A stretch of DNA of 64,000 nt from Spongospora subterranea f. sp. subterranea (GCA_049724395.1 JAUGWO010000001.1:1-64000); one strand, 5' to 3'; shown: positions 21,569 to 33,192, numbered from the stretch's first letter. A program made the numbers and translations. Notes: generated from the letters alone by a model not told the origin.

Positions 21569-23262
21569 CTCGCCTCCGTTTCAAGAGAACTGGTCGATAA
21601 CGGACAGTTTTTTTGCCCCAAAACAAGTGGGCGATGTCGATGTGGCTTCTTAGAGATACAACACCCCCTTCACGAATAAAGGCCGCTCTTCTGTGGAACT
21701 CTAGAAAAAAAATCAGCTGAGACAAAACAGGTTCAGTTTTTGTTTAAGTTTCTAAATAGGTCTGCCAACAGATTGTCGTCATGGTCCAGGACAATGGTCT
21801 GCTCGTTCTGCAGGTTTTTTAAATCACAGAGCATCTGCATTCTGCAATTTGTTCTTCCCCATATGAGGGCTTTGAAATCTGTTGCCTCTATCTTCTGCGA
21901 TGCAGGAGCTCAGAACGACCTGTAAGGTATGAAGATTTCGATTGAGTTTAAGCGGGTCCAGCCCATCAAAATGATTCACAGACTGCCGACACCAATTCGT
22001 CGAGATTGCGTGGGGTTTTAGTAGTGCTTGCATAGCATTGAAGAAACCCAGATCTAACACGTTCATATTCGGACTGTCCGGCGGCTGACATACTAAACGG
22101 ATGTCGTATCCATCGTTCTGTGTAGTCTTGATACGATCCTCGTTGTCTGGCTTGATGTGCGGACGGGCATTATCTTTTTGTATGAAAATTGATACGTTTT
22201 TAGAAAACTTTGACTGGATTGCGGAGATGACTTTGGTAATCAGAGCATCCAGACACTGTGTTCTATCGACCATAATAAATTTCGTGACAAGTGTTCCCTT
22301 GGTTCGGATCTTGCTTTATTTGCTGGTCTTTGACAATAAATGGCCACCGATTCTTCCACCAAACTCCGTTGTTAAATGTTGGCTTTAGCAACTGCTGCTA
22401 AGCACATCATTTTGTCGATGAAAGATTTGCTTTGGCAGCTGCGGTAGGGTAACTGTTCTTCGACAATTAAGTTGGACTTGCGGGTAAAATAAAACCACTT
22501 CTCGTCAATGTGGGCGACATCGTACAAATCCTGAAACTTCAGGGGCTATAAAATCGTGTTCCAACTTGAATACAGAATCGCAAACGTGCTTTTTTATTTG
22601 CCTCCATCAGTTGTTTCAAAAAATATGAATGGCGACGAATGATTCCGCTTTTAGCCCCAGCAATTCCTCTGAGGGGGCCTCGTTTTCTTAGAGGACCGGC
22701 CGCTACTGCCGAAGAAATATCGACATTTTTTTGCTTTCGTCCACAAGATTTCTTGCGATGGGAAACGTCTGCAGCAACGCTTCCGGCAATCAAGGACTAA
22801 TTTCCGCGGCGTCAAATTCGGCTCCAGTTTGTCCCGTTTCGTCGCCTTCGTGACAAAACTTCACTTTGCAGGGAGCTTAGGGTTGTTGAGCATTGTCAAA
22901 AGTCTCCCATAAATAGCGCGGCGCTGATCGTTGTTCAGCATAAGCCCGGTGGTTATATTCGCGCCAGCCCTTTATCGAAAAATGATCTGAAATCATATCT
23001 CATGGCTTGAACAATGCAGTGCCGTTTACAGCCAGTCCATATTCTGTGTTTTGCCACATACTGTCATACAGAAAATTCATGACGCCATCTTTGAACGAAG
23101 ATAGAACAATGAAAAATATAGCGATGTTGCTTCAATGACAGTACATGTGAAAGAAATTAACTTTATTCGCGATGATGTCATTTGAACTCGATATTTTGAA
23201 AATTGACCTTAAACCGATGAAAAAGCCAGTATCGACCAGTTATTTTGGAACAGAGGGATGAA
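21569..23262 (-). mobile_element. Mariner element, plant/oomycete-type DD39D (Soymar-like), decayed
   Basis: The minus strand encodes a degraded transposase in the right order: HTH region with LRKRGPLRGIAGAKSGIIRR, first Asp in YDVAHIDEKWFYFTRKSN, second in FIQKDNARPHIK, and third in PPDSPNMNVLDLGFFNAMQA. I count 39 residues between the last two Asp, the DD39D spacing of plant-type mariners. Ends: left CTCGCCTCCGTTTCAAGAGA at 21569, right (reverse complement) CATCCCTCTGTTCCAAAATA ending at 23262, both continuing AACTGGTCGATA or a close variant. This is the Stowaway/plant-mariner terminal type. The left flank shows TA; the right does not clearly. Frames are interrupted at several points, so the copy is inactive. 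Confidence 0.85.
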
Positions 23263-23563
23263 GACAACCATAAACGATTCCAATCGCATGAGACGATCGT
23301 TAGCGTTGGTCATCTGAAAACGCAATTATATCGTTAATCCACTGCAAGTTAACATGCTGAACAAGCTAGTTTTCGTTTGAAGTGATTTGATTCTCTCCCC
23401 AAGCCAATGCAACAGAAGCTGTTGTGTGCGCGTTGCCCTCCACCGTCCACGGGATGAACCCGGAACTCTAAGAGGCTCCGCTTATCGCCCCATCACTTAC
23501 AGTGTTTAAGTCTCTCTGCAGTTCCTAACATGTGTACTTGTCTCGCTCGTGCTGGTTATCCTG
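23263..23563. other. Presumed upstream region of the SCAR/WAVE gene
   Basis: No open frame of note. It lies between the mariner right end and the first ATG of SCAR/WAVE, so the element sits about 300 bp upstream of that gene. Confidence 0.4.
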
Positions 23564-25741
23564 ATGCCAATCGATGAACGCATTGTCGCCTGTCCTAGCC
23601 AAATTCCAGTCTTCAAATGTAATTCCGACGTTATATTGCAAGCTTCTGGGGTTTCGCAAACCGTCGTATTAATTGTAAGGTTGCACGGTCCCGTGTTTTC
23701 GATGCCGGTTGTGTTCTGTTGGTTGCTCTGACTTATTGAGGTTATAATTGCTAAATCATTGCTTACTGTATTTTCGGATTTCTTGTTTCAAATAATGTCC
23801 TCTATGACCGTACTACATCATTCGCCTTAGGATTTTCATTCTGAAATGTGCCCATATACTATAATGACTCATGGTTAGAGCCAATTTGCGTCGTTATCGG
23901 CCCTGGCCAACGATATTTTCACCACCCTTTTCCATGATACATCGACCATTTTAAACCGTCTTATTACCGTCTCGGACGTGATCGCGAGGGTTGGGACCAC
24001 AATGGCATCAATGGACAACCAAACCCTTGCCACACTTAAGGCTGTCAAAGCCTCAGATCGTAAGTTTGCTTGTTTTTTTTTTTAATTGGGTTTGATCATT
24101 AGTCACCGCCAGCGGATCGCTAACCGAGGTTTTTTCATGAAGATGTGTGTATGAATATGTTTTGTATGGTTTGAGAGATCTTTCTAAATCAATCTTCATC
24201 GGTTTACGACGACTTTTCTAGAAAAGGCAATTTCAGCTTTCCAGTTGAGTGGTGTGTTCTCTGCAATGTTTTTTTTATTCTGGTGAGTGAACATGCAGTA
24301 GTTTACTGACGGTGCCCTAGACGAGATGGGCGGGTCAAATTTTACTTTTATGAACGATTCACTTCCTGCACCTTTACGGGAACGATTTCAGAAAGCCAAT
24401 CCGATGCCCGACTTTTCCTCATTGGATCAGTTTGACGATTTGAAGAATTGTGCGTCAAAGTATTCGCATCCGGAATTCTTCATTGAACAGGTTTTTAGTT
24501 TCATCTCACATGGAACTTCCAATAACAAATTCTATAGTGGTTAATTAACGAGCGGCAACGGCAAAAAGATGCTGAACAGGCAAGGCTGAAAAAACGTGAA
24601 GAACGTCGAGCACGCCGTAAAATCGATCGTATGAAAAATGCAACTGCATCGGATGAGAAGGGTGTCCGGATCGCGGTGAACGCTGTTAAAAAGAAACAGT
24701 AGGTTATCATAATTTCACCATAAATTCTTAATGAGGAACATCTATTTCGCTTTATCTAGTGTTATATTTTCATCGGTCATAATAAATTTTTCTTCAGGTA
24801 TCACGTACATGGACAGGAATTTGCAGGAATCGAAGTTGAGGGTCCTGCAGCTACATCGACCAGCATTATTCCCGTACTGCGACGATTTTCATTGGATGGT
24901 GCTTCTACACATCGGCGATCTTCGGTTGAATGTGGTCCTACCGTCGCAGTTGACCCCTCGCTAATCCAGCTCAATCAAGAAGTCGAATTGTCGGTCTGTA
25001 ATTCGGCTTCACCACAGAACGAACCGACATCTTTTCTCTCCGAGGTAAGCTGACGCTGTGTATGGTCCTCGCTAATATGTAAACTTTTCATCTACAGAGC
25101 GTTTGTTCATCTAGTAATCTACCTTCACCTCCGCCACCGCCGCTGTTCCTCTCTCCGCCTATTGTGCCCGTAATACGGGCATCAGAATGCTCGGATGTGG
25201 TATTACCTGCTGTACCACCCCCACCTCCCCCGCTGTCATCGTTCGCGTACGAGCCAGAAGAATACTCTGAGCCACCGCCTGTTGACCGTAGTGCCTTACT
25301 TTCTGGTATCCAGCAAGGGATGACTTTGAAACGGGCTGCCCTTGAAAACATGCCAGTCAAACCCGAAAATGATCGCGAGGATCTTCTATCCCAAATTCGC
25401 CAAGTATGTTTTTCAATTTTGTGATTATTTGTGCAATAACGTGTATTGTCGTCAAAACATTGCCATGTGTTCATTTTTTTTATCGTGAAGCGAATAACTT
25501 TTTGCTGCTGTCGATATTTCTGGATAGTCTAAAGTTTCGACAGCTCATTTTATTGCTAATTTTTTTATTACAGGGTGGTGCTTTGCGCTCGACACCCAAG
25601 GTGCCATCATCTCCTGCAAAGACCGATGACGCTTATTCAGAAATCAAGGCTTTGCTGAATCGCCGTCAGTTCCTCGCACCTATCGACAGTGATCATTCCG
25701 AAGGCGACGGAAGTTACGATAGCGATGATTGGAAAGAATAA
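23564..25741 (+). CDS. SCAR/WAVE actin nucleation-promoting factor
   Basis: Seven exons join in phase: 23564-23674, 23879-24059, 24321-24490, 24538-24698, 24798-25044, 25098-25403 and 25574-25741. That is 1344 nt, 447 residues. The N-terminal SCAR homology domain is SQFASLSALANDIFTTLF, matching the LxxLSxxAEDIFxxLF core. SLPAPLRERF and YSHPEFFIEQWLINERQRQK match the conserved WAVE segment before the basic region (KKREERRARRKIDR). Then come a polyproline region (PSPPPPP, PPPPPPL), a WH2 motif RSALLSGIQQGMTLKR, a second WH2-like motif REDLLSQIRQGGALRS, and an acidic tail (YDSDDWKE). SCAR/WAVE links Rac to Arp2/3 inside the WAVE regulatory complex at the cell cortex. Two WH2-like motifs are unusual, since metazoan WAVE normally has one. 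The exact start in exon 1 is uncertain because an upstream in-frame ATG exists at 23549. Confidence 0.85.
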
Positions 25742-25854
25742 GCGCCACATAAATTTAATACTCTTAATTATATAGTACACTGTATGTTCTTTCAAACACC
25801 TCACGTAAACCAGCCATCCCGTCAATGGAAGTAAATAACAAAGCAATACAATAA

Positions 25855-26987
25855 AGGGCTAGTATTGCGTGTTTTAGTGGTTTTACCTTTGGCGCAGTTT
25901 TGTTTAAATGTGCCAAGGGAACATCGGGACATTGCTCATCGATATTTAGCAGAGCTTGAAAAGCCAGATTCTGGAACGATGGAGAATCAGAATGTGTGCA
26001 AGATCCGGCAGGCAGCGAGGCGAAACGTTGTCGGTGTGGGGAGATGAAAACGGCGGGCAATTCGCAGATCACAATATGTAGGAGTAACAGACACTGACAA
26101 TATTTATTCGGTTGCAGTTCAGTTGTGTTGACAGACTGTTCCTTTTCCAGTGCAAACCTTCGCACGGAATGTAGAATGCGCGATGTTCGGATATCTGATC
26201 AAAACATCACTCTGCGAGGATGCAAAATGATTGCATAGACAATGGAAAACCGGCGTCACCACATTCAAGAAAAAGGTCCTGGCCGTTGGAGGTGAGGTCA
26301 CGCTGGTCGGCGATTGTTTGGTAAATCTTAACAACCTGTTCGAGTTTCTCGTAGGTCGCCAAGTTCTTAAACTGGTGGCGAACTGGTAGGTCGTCAACCC
26401 CACACCGACGACGTTTAGCCTCGCTGGTCGGTGTGGGGTTGACGACCTACCAGTTCGCCACCAGTTTAAGAACTTGGCGCCCTACGAGAAACTCGAACAG
26501 GTTGTTAAGATTTACCAAACAATCGCCGACCAGCGTGACCTCACCTCCAACGGCCAGGACCTTTTTCATGAATGTGGTGACGCCGATTTTCAATTGTCTA
26601 TGCAATCATTTTGCATCCTCGCAGAGTGATGTTTTGATCAGATATCCGAACATCGCGCATTCTACATTTCGTGTGAAGGTTTGCACTGGAAAACGAACAG
26701 TCTGTCAACACAACTGAACTGCAACCGAATAAATATTGTCAGTGTCTGTTACTCCTACATATTGTGATTTGCGAATTGCCCGCCGTTTTTTCATCTCCCC
26801 AAACCGACAACGTTTCGCCTCGCTGCCTACCGAACCTTGCACACATTCTGATTCTCCATCGTTCCAGAATCTGGCTTTTCAAGCTCTGCTAAATATCGAT
26901 GGAGCAATGTCCCGATGTTCCCTTGGCGCATTTAAAAAAAACTGCGCCAAAGGTAAAACCACTAAAACACGCAATACTACCGCCCTT
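25855..26987. repeat. 1.13-kb near-perfect palindrome (fold-back element)
   Basis: Arms 25855-26409 and 26427-26987 are reverse complements at roughly 95 percent, with a 17-bp spacer (GACGTTTAGCCTCGCTG). The arm ends read AAGGGCTAGTATTGCG and, reversed, AAGGGCGGTAGTATTGCG. Each arm carries the same open frames, a 94-codon frame (GLTTYQFATSLRTWRP) and, more protein-like, VDDLPVRHQFKNLA followed by YEKLEQVVKIYQTIADQRD. The second could be a captured gene piece. No transposase and no target duplication are seen. It lies between the convergent 3' ends of SCAR/WAVE (25741) and FAM161 (27059). Read-through from either side would make a long hairpin RNA. Confidence 0.92.
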
Positions 26988-27058
26988 TTTTGGGGTTTGC
27001 GCGTAGGATCACTGCAATTTGACCCGTAATAACTGTTTGAACTGGTCTTTATATTTTT

Positions 27059-28720
27059 TTACAAATCGACTATTTCAAGATCATCAAGTTCTTCCTTATC
27101 AAAGAAACGTTTGTAATCTTTGATGCCGGCATTTACAAGACTGTCACGGACACATATGAGCGCTTTTCTTCTGGCCGCCAGCTTCATTTGTGGGGACGCG
27201 GTTGCCGTCTCCAGCAATAACGGTCGCTGATCGACCCGCGATTTCATTTCTTCCAATCGTCGTTCCGACTCGTAGGCCATCTCTTTGTCGATGCGCTTTC
27301 TCTCTCGTATCTGTTCATTGCGTCTTGTCTCTAATTCCATTCGGTTATCCACCAATAATGGGCGAATGCGTTTCTGCCATTGCTGTTGACGTTCCTCATC
27401 CACTCGCTGTGCTTCTGCCTCCCGGTCAATTTGCTGCTGTTTCTGATACTCTAACCGTTCCTTTACGAAGGCCGCGGCCTGCTCAGCCTTCTTCGTTACA
27501 GCAGCGGGTGGGTCTCGCTTGTATCGTATAACTCGCTTCGATGAAACATCGATTGCGGTCTCTACTGATGACCGTCGTATGGCATGGCCCTGAGTGGTGA
27601 AACGAAATTCAACTGGAGTAGTTGGCTGCCGGCACTTTTTTGCCTTGTCCAACTCATTCTGAAATGCAGTCTGCAAGCGTTGAAAATTCGGAACACGATG
27701 AACAATGTTGGCCATGGTCGCGTCAACGTTGCGGTCGGCGTTTTCTTGATTGTGCCTCTGTAGCAAGCGTTTCTTCTGCCCGATTGTGCGCTCATAGATG
27801 GCCATTCGCGGAGGTAAACTGGCTTCGCTCAACAGAGCGGCAGCTCGCTCCGCGACCCGCTCGCGCCTCGCTGCCTCTTTCTGCTTATCAGTCTGGGCCA
27901 GCGTTGTCACTCTCACTGCCAAAGGAATCGGGTTTGCCTTAAAAGGCTTAAACGTCTCTGTGGGTGGTATCGTCTGATTGCGCCTCGGTGACGGACTCTG
28001 TCGCTGCATAAACGCAAAAGGATTTGTTGTGAGTTTGGAGGCGTTTTCATGCCGTGAAGCCTTGTTACGATCCTGTTCAATACGGAGCTCCTGATAACGA
28101 GGCTCTGAAGTCGATTTCGGGATCGCGTTGGCCTTGAAAACCTTTGCCATTTCTAATTCTTCGCGTTCTTTTACCTACTGGGGCGATCAGTAACGCTTTT
28201 TCATAAATTCCTGATGTCTGTAAAATATTGTTTGAACAGTGAATGTTGATATGAACCTCTTTGAGGTAATCGAGACAGCGACGTCGAGCGATCGTTAACG
28301 TTTCCGATTCGCTTTTGCGATTGGAGAACGAAAACGGGGCTGGTACAGTCGGTTCCCCAGTCCATGTCGATGATTTTGTCTCGGAAGTCGCTGCAATAAA
28401 GAATCAACCATCGACAACATATTTTCAGATTGGGTGTACATGAAGGAACATGATCGCTGTTTTCGCAGGTCTTCACATGCGGTGGTTGCTTATTTCCTGT
28501 CTCGCGATAGTACATCTCCTCGATTAGCCGCAGATTGCGTTCGTGTTTCAGTTTGACCCGCCGGAGCACCGCTAAATACTCAGTTGAGTCTTCATCAAGC
28601 GATTGCACTCTTAGATTGTCCATCTTTTCTTCGTCTATATCAACATCGATTGGCTTTTCACGCAGCTGCTCCGCTGCCTTTCTTGTCTGTTGTATCTGAT
28701 CAGGGCTAGCCGGCGAGGCG
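27059..28720 (-). CDS. FAM161-family ciliary/centriolar protein
   Basis: The 3' exon, 27059 to about 28168, encodes REELEMAKVFKANAIPKS, then FKPFKANPIPLAVRV, LLSEASLPPRMAIYER and VPNFQRLQTAFQNELDKA followed by TPVEFRFTTQGHAIRR. These are the F+A.P+P, SLPPRM and P.F..L...F motifs of FAM161A/B (UPF0564). The C-terminal third is a charged coiled coil (LEYQKQQQIDREAEAQRVDE) ending DDLEIVDL. Upstream exons at 28201-28720 encode EYLAVLRRVKLKHERNLRLI and EEMYYRE, the N-terminal FAM161 coiled-coil block; an intron of about 50 bp falls near 28393-28450. The initiating ATG is unresolved: MDNLRV at 28623 is possible, but the frame is open upstream to about 28750. FAM161A binds microtubules in the centriole and connecting cilium. 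The length of about 480-500 residues is within the family range. Confidence 0.75.
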
Positions 28721-28750
28721 TTATTTTTTGCACGGTGAAGGTGACTGCTC

Positions 28751-29292
28751 AGAAAAGCAATTCAGTAAATGCAACGTCAAAACTGGTGTTTTGGAGAATG
28801 TTATCACCGGGTGACACTTTGGGGTCGCCTTGATTACCCGCGATGTGGACCGGAAGGCTTCCAGGCGAAATCCTGTTGCACAATCGACAAGATTGATGTC
28901 ATCGTCTCGGCAAGGACTGATCGGTCGAGTCCGAAGCAGGTTCAGATTTACACCCCACCCTTTACCCAACGAAGACATGGTTCAGAACAATTTTCAAGAG
29001 GTACCCATGGGTCGAGTCGATCTATCTATTCTCGTTAAGGGTTTCTTTTTGCCTGCAATTTCGGCATGAAATTAACGCAATCAGAAGTAAATCCCATGAT
29101 TAGCAGTAACAACTGGGCATCAGTTTTGAACGAAACAGTTAAAGTGATTCAACAGTTGTATTGATTTCTGGTTTCAAAAATTGCAAGTGTCAGACGCTGA
29201 TTCAATTTGTCGCAACGTCAACGTCGCGCCGGTACCCGGAGTCATGCTGCCCCGCGGGATTTCAACTCAAACAGAAAAAAGCAGTTTTCTCT
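28751..29292. other. No gene recognised
   Basis: Overlapping short frames on both strands (28721-28978 minus, 28769-29069 plus, 29161-29515 plus) without any family signal. It probably holds promoter/UTR for FAM161 and the 3' UTR of the secreted gene. Confidence 0.4.
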
Positions 29293-29778
29293 TCAGGTCG
29301 GCGGCATCCCGTGCAGGCCGGTCCACACCGCATGTTGGGGCAAAGCATGGTTTGTCAGATCTGGTGGCGTCACGGTCGGGAGAGGCACAGGAGCTGGAAC
29401 GCCCGGATTGCCTGGCACGAGGCCTAGCATATTTGGATCGTTGCTGACAAGATTATCATTGGCTGTTGCCGCCGCGATCTTGTCCGATACGATGTGGTCA
29501 TGGGACCGATCATAATGCTCATTGGATTCTCCGGTGTGAGATGCCAAACCTGATGAAGTGGTCGTGACGACTGTCGCTGCAGTAACGGCTACACGATCTT
29601 TCGCACCGTCTCCGTATTCTTCTCCGTGATGGAAATCTTCGTCGTGACCTGTATCTTCTTCGTGGGCAAAAATGTCCATATCTTCTCCAATATCGTCATC
29701 GAAAAAATCATGAGCCGAAACTAATGTTGCAAACACCGTGATTATGATCAGCGATGGCCGCAACGACATGATTTTCAT
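29293..29778 (-). CDS. Small secreted acidic/His protein
   Basis: 161 residues from the ATG at 29778; the open frame extends upstream, but this Met starts a good signal peptide (MKIMSLRPSLIIITVFATLV, then SA). The mature N-terminus is Asp/Glu/His-rich (HDFFDDDIGEDMDIFAHEED, then TGHDEDFHHGEEYGDG), followed by a Thr/Ser/Val segment, a second His cluster (NEHYDRSHDHIV) and a Pro-rich tail (GVPAPVPLPTVTPPD). No Cys in the mature part. No family is recognised. The composition resembles the secreted genes at 14083 and 56981, which suggests a loose family or convergent metal/calcium-binding peptides. Confidence 0.6.
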   Translation of the reverse strand: MKIMSLRPSLIIITVFATLVSAHDFFDDDIGEDMDIFAHEEDTGHDEDFHHGEEYGDGAKDRVAVTAATVVTTTSSGLASHTGESNEHYDRSHDHIVSDKIAAATANDNLVSNDPNMLGLVPGNPGVPAPVPLPTVTPPDLTNHALPQHAVWTGLHGMPPT

Positions 29779-30002
29779 GAAGAAGAAGACGAAGGCAACG
29801 GCAAGCCGCGAGCGGCGACAGAAAAAAAAATCTGGAATGACATAGGTTTGTTGAATCACCATCCTGATACGAACATCCTGATGATTCACCACGTTTCAGT
29901 CACCTAAAGCTTTATCTAAGTATTATCAGATCAACGGTATTTGCAATGCATGATAATGAATGTATTTTTGAACTGCTTCATCTCAGCCTCAAAAGAGAAT
30001 AT

Positions 30003-32083
30003 TTAGACTTTCTTGACAATTTGGACGACGTCTTCGTCACAAAGCATGTGGTCTAAACCGACTTTTTGAGGATTGTGTTTGACGGATGCGCCCCATATCC
30101 ATGCGCTGAAAGATCGTTATCAGTGCGATGATTTGGCAACCAGAAAGGCAACGGTACCAGCACTTACTATTTGAACTGTTGAAGTAGTGCTTTATGAATG
30201 CGCCCGCAAAACTGGCTAACAGAATTTTTATGCGCTGGCATGACTACAGGAGCATCATAATCGGGAATCTGCCCTTTTGGTTTGGTATAAATCCGCAACA
30301 TATTCAGGTACTTCCAGATAGTTTCCTATAAAAAAGCCTAAATAACTTGAGAGTACTTGTGATATTCGGATAAATCACTTGCGACAAAAACAACAGAAAC
30401 CCGTGTAAATTGGCCCTTCATAGAGTTCATGGACCTACCAAAAGACCATCAAAATTCCATTCGTCTTTGGCAGAAACAGGGACGTAATGAGGAACGCGGC
30501 TTAGCAGATCCAACTCTTCGATCGAAATCGAGTCGATCTTGTTCAATACGTATATGGCGGGGACATATTGGCGATTTCCTGAAAGCGACGTTCAGCATTC
30601 TGAGGGAGTCACAAAAATGAAGAAGATTACGTCTGCAAAACTGACATAAACGACGTGACGGTAAAATTTTAGTCGCGAATAAGCACAGTAGGCGAATAAG
30701 AAAATGCCACCCACCTTCAATGACGTCGATAAGCTGATCCGCAGTGCAATCTTCGCGAAGAGTCACGTCACAACTCAAAATTCGATACTCTTTGCAAATA
30801 GCTTGAATGGTGACATCATCAAGTTTTGTTAGAGGCACTGATTTTGTAATGTTGATTCCGCCGCTATCTTTTTTGACAAACTAAACAAGCAAACTTTATT
30901 GATGTTGCAAACATAACTACATCGCAAAAAAAAACGGTTTGACTGAAAGATAACACATTCAGGCGCACAAATGATTAACAAATTACCTTGATGTTGGGAG
31001 GCTGTTGATTTAGACGAATACCGAACCCTGCAACAAATAGGACGACCGTTAAAATAGCATTATTGGCAGATTCTGGGATATCTAATACAAAGCAAATTTG
31101 AGGATCTAATAAGAAATATATGATACCTTCGAGTTCCCGTTCGATAATCTTTTTGTGAGTCATTGGTTGTGAAGCATCAAGGACGATCAATATAAGGTTG
31201 CACGTTCGGGCAACACCAATAACTTGTCTACCACGACCTTTTCCATCCTTGGCTCCCTCAATAATTCCGGGCAAATCCAGTAATTGGACTCTGCATCCCT
31301 TATAATGAAACGTTCCAGGAACGCACGTCAGCGTTGTAAACTCATACGAGGCAACTTCTGAATGTGTTCCGGTAAGTTTCGTCAGCAGCGTTGATTTACC
31401 CACTGACGGAAACCCAACGAGCCCGACTCGGGCGTCACCAGCTCTTCGAGTCAGAATTAGTGAAACGAGCCACAATCGTGAGGGGTCGAAAACCAAAAAT
31501 GCCCCGAATCGAGCAATTTACGAAATATTGATGACGGAAACAGTGAAACAAAACAGTGTATCCCGATCCGAGCAAACATAAAGTTAGACTAATGTATTGA
31601 TCTAACAATAACGCCCTGCCCAGCTATCACAGGGGTAGAGGCCATTCAACAGATACCCTCGTATGGGTGGAGTACTATTCCAACAAACGGGACGCAGAAC
31701 CCCACAATGATGCAAAATGACAATCCGTTAGACCCAACATGAACACCACGTAAAAAACGGTAAATACCCGAAACTGCAATTATTAACATTCGGAAAAAGG
31801 GGTAATGCGAAATCAGTATAAACGCGAAATAGGCACACGTACTTGGTGACATCGAAACCTTCACCACCACCGCCTTTGCCGGCGCTTCCTGAATCGAGGA
31901 CTTCACGACGGAGCTTAGCCAGCTTCGCCTTGAGAAGCCCCAGATGCTGATTCGTGGCCTTGTTTTTCTGAGCTTAAGCGGAAAAAATTAGCCAATGGAA
32001 AAAACGAGTTGCGGGTTTGACGGACTTCGAAGCATTTCCGTTTCGATTTCAGTAATTCTTTGTAATGCATTTTTGCTAGCCAT
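30003..32083 (-). CDS. DRG1: DRG1, developmentally regulated GTP-binding protein 1
   Basis: Eight exons join in phase (32026-32083, 31843-31972, 31127-31443, 30987-31027, 30715-30880, 30439-30578, 30168-30325, 30003-30105): 1113 nt, 370 residues, against about 367 in human DRG1. N-terminus [20 protein letters not shown] is the DRG helical hairpin. G1 is [10 protein letters not shown]3 is [21 protein letters not shown]4 NKID lies in [16 protein letters not shown]5 is [11 protein letters not shown]. The C-terminal TGS domain runs from [15 protein letters not shown] to [24 protein letters not shown] with [13 protein letters not shown] marks DRG1 rather than DRG2. DRG1 is a K+-stimulated GTPase that binds ribosomes with DFRP1 and rescues stalled translation. 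All key residues are present. It is divergent from the small membrane gene at 32629. Confidence 0.95.
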
Positions 32084-32157
32084 GTTTGGCAAAGATCGTC
32101 AATGAAAAACAAGTTTTGAAATGCCAATCGCCGTTGCCAGCCAACAAAGGCAAACAA

Positions 32158-32373
32158 TCAGAGATCAAGTCCGCAGCGGGCTTTTCTCTGCTTGATTTTG
32201 CATCCAAATTCCAATTTCAGTAGTTTCAAGCGCCGTTTAAGAACAGTACTTCTTTTAGACGTGTTTTCAAGGGTCCAACTGAACGGAACTCCGACACCGG
32301 TTTGAATAAAATGTCTCTGTGTTTCAAGTTTGATAACGTCTTTGAATGAATCACATCGAAAGGCTACTATCAC
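32158..32373 (-). CDS. Hypothetical fragment
   Basis: A 71-codon minus-strand frame (FSWTLENTSKRSTVLKRRLK, ending KARCGLDL) just upstream of DRG1. It extends 5' through about 32400 with PILIVIVAF. Composition is protein-like but no family or start is recognised. It may be an exon of a small gene reaching 32630. Confidence 0.2.
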   Translation of the reverse strand: MIVAFRCDSFKDVIKLETQRHFIQTGVGVPFSWTLENTSKRSTVLKRRLKLLKLEFGCKIKQRKARCGLDL

Positions 32374-32628
32374 GATCAGAATGGGCTGAAAAAGTTAACT
32401 TCGAGATATATAACGAAGTTCATCATGTTTGTATTGAACTTCAACAGTGATGGACTGTTAACGGTGGACCGACGTTGCGAACAGCTTTGCTGGCGAGAAC
32501 TGTTAACAGGGGAAAGGCCCAAAGGCAGGGACTGTCCTGACCTTGGAGAGACTGAGCGCGGACTACTGTATCGTGTAAAATGTCACGGAAGTGGAACCTC
32601 TCTTTCGTGTCAGTGAGATCGTTTGGCA

Positions 32629-32958
32629 ATGACCCGTATTGTGAATGGTGTTATCGTGTCTGATAACGTGGACCTGACCATTCACGAACCGTCTACTTTT
32701 ACCACGTCATTCTCTAAGGTACGATTTTTCTGAGCCGGAAACGATCGATTTGCGCTAAAAAAACACTCAGAGCAACGTGCTTTGTTTGGCTGGTTTGATA
32801 ATGTTTTCCATCTTCACAATGGGATTGTTAAAAGGAACTGGTAAACGATTTCTTTTGTCCGTATACCACGATTTTTAGACGAAGTAGTTATGGACATCTT
32901 CATTTCGTGGATCAATTTAGGCTTATCTTCACTAACTCCGCTACAAAAAACGCACTGA
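32629..32958 (+). CDS. Small membrane protein, 79 residues
   Basis: Three exons in phase: 32629-32718, 32771-32840 and 32879-32958, with introns of 52 and 38 nt (the second very short). The N-terminus MTRIVNGVIVSDNVD resembles the start of FAM241-type (DUF4605) proteins (M-x-RI-x-NGxIV). A membrane segment NVLCLAGLIMFSIFTMGLLK follows, then VVMDIFISWINLGLSSL. The 38-nt intron is near the lower limit, so the third exon is uncertain. Function unknown. Confidence 0.4.
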
Positions 32959-33192
32959 TTTTTTTCTGCAAAAAAGGGTTTTTCCTCGTCGTCTCGTTAT
33001 TGTTTATGATGCTAAAATATGTTCCGGAACATCCTGAGTCGTTTGCTGCACATTCTCGTGGGACGACGGCATCTCGTCAAAAGGTGGGCAGGGTATAGCA
33101 AAACAAATATTACGCTAATGAACACCAATTTTACGCGAACATTCGGCTCCGGCGATTTCTGACTCTGGGATGGGATGTTCACATTCGATTCG

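Noticed and set aside
26119-26717. Two identical 94-codon ORFs (GLTTYQFATSLRTWRP) as genes
   Set aside because: They are mirror frames of the palindrome arms, low in coding quality; another frame in the same DNA looks more protein-like.
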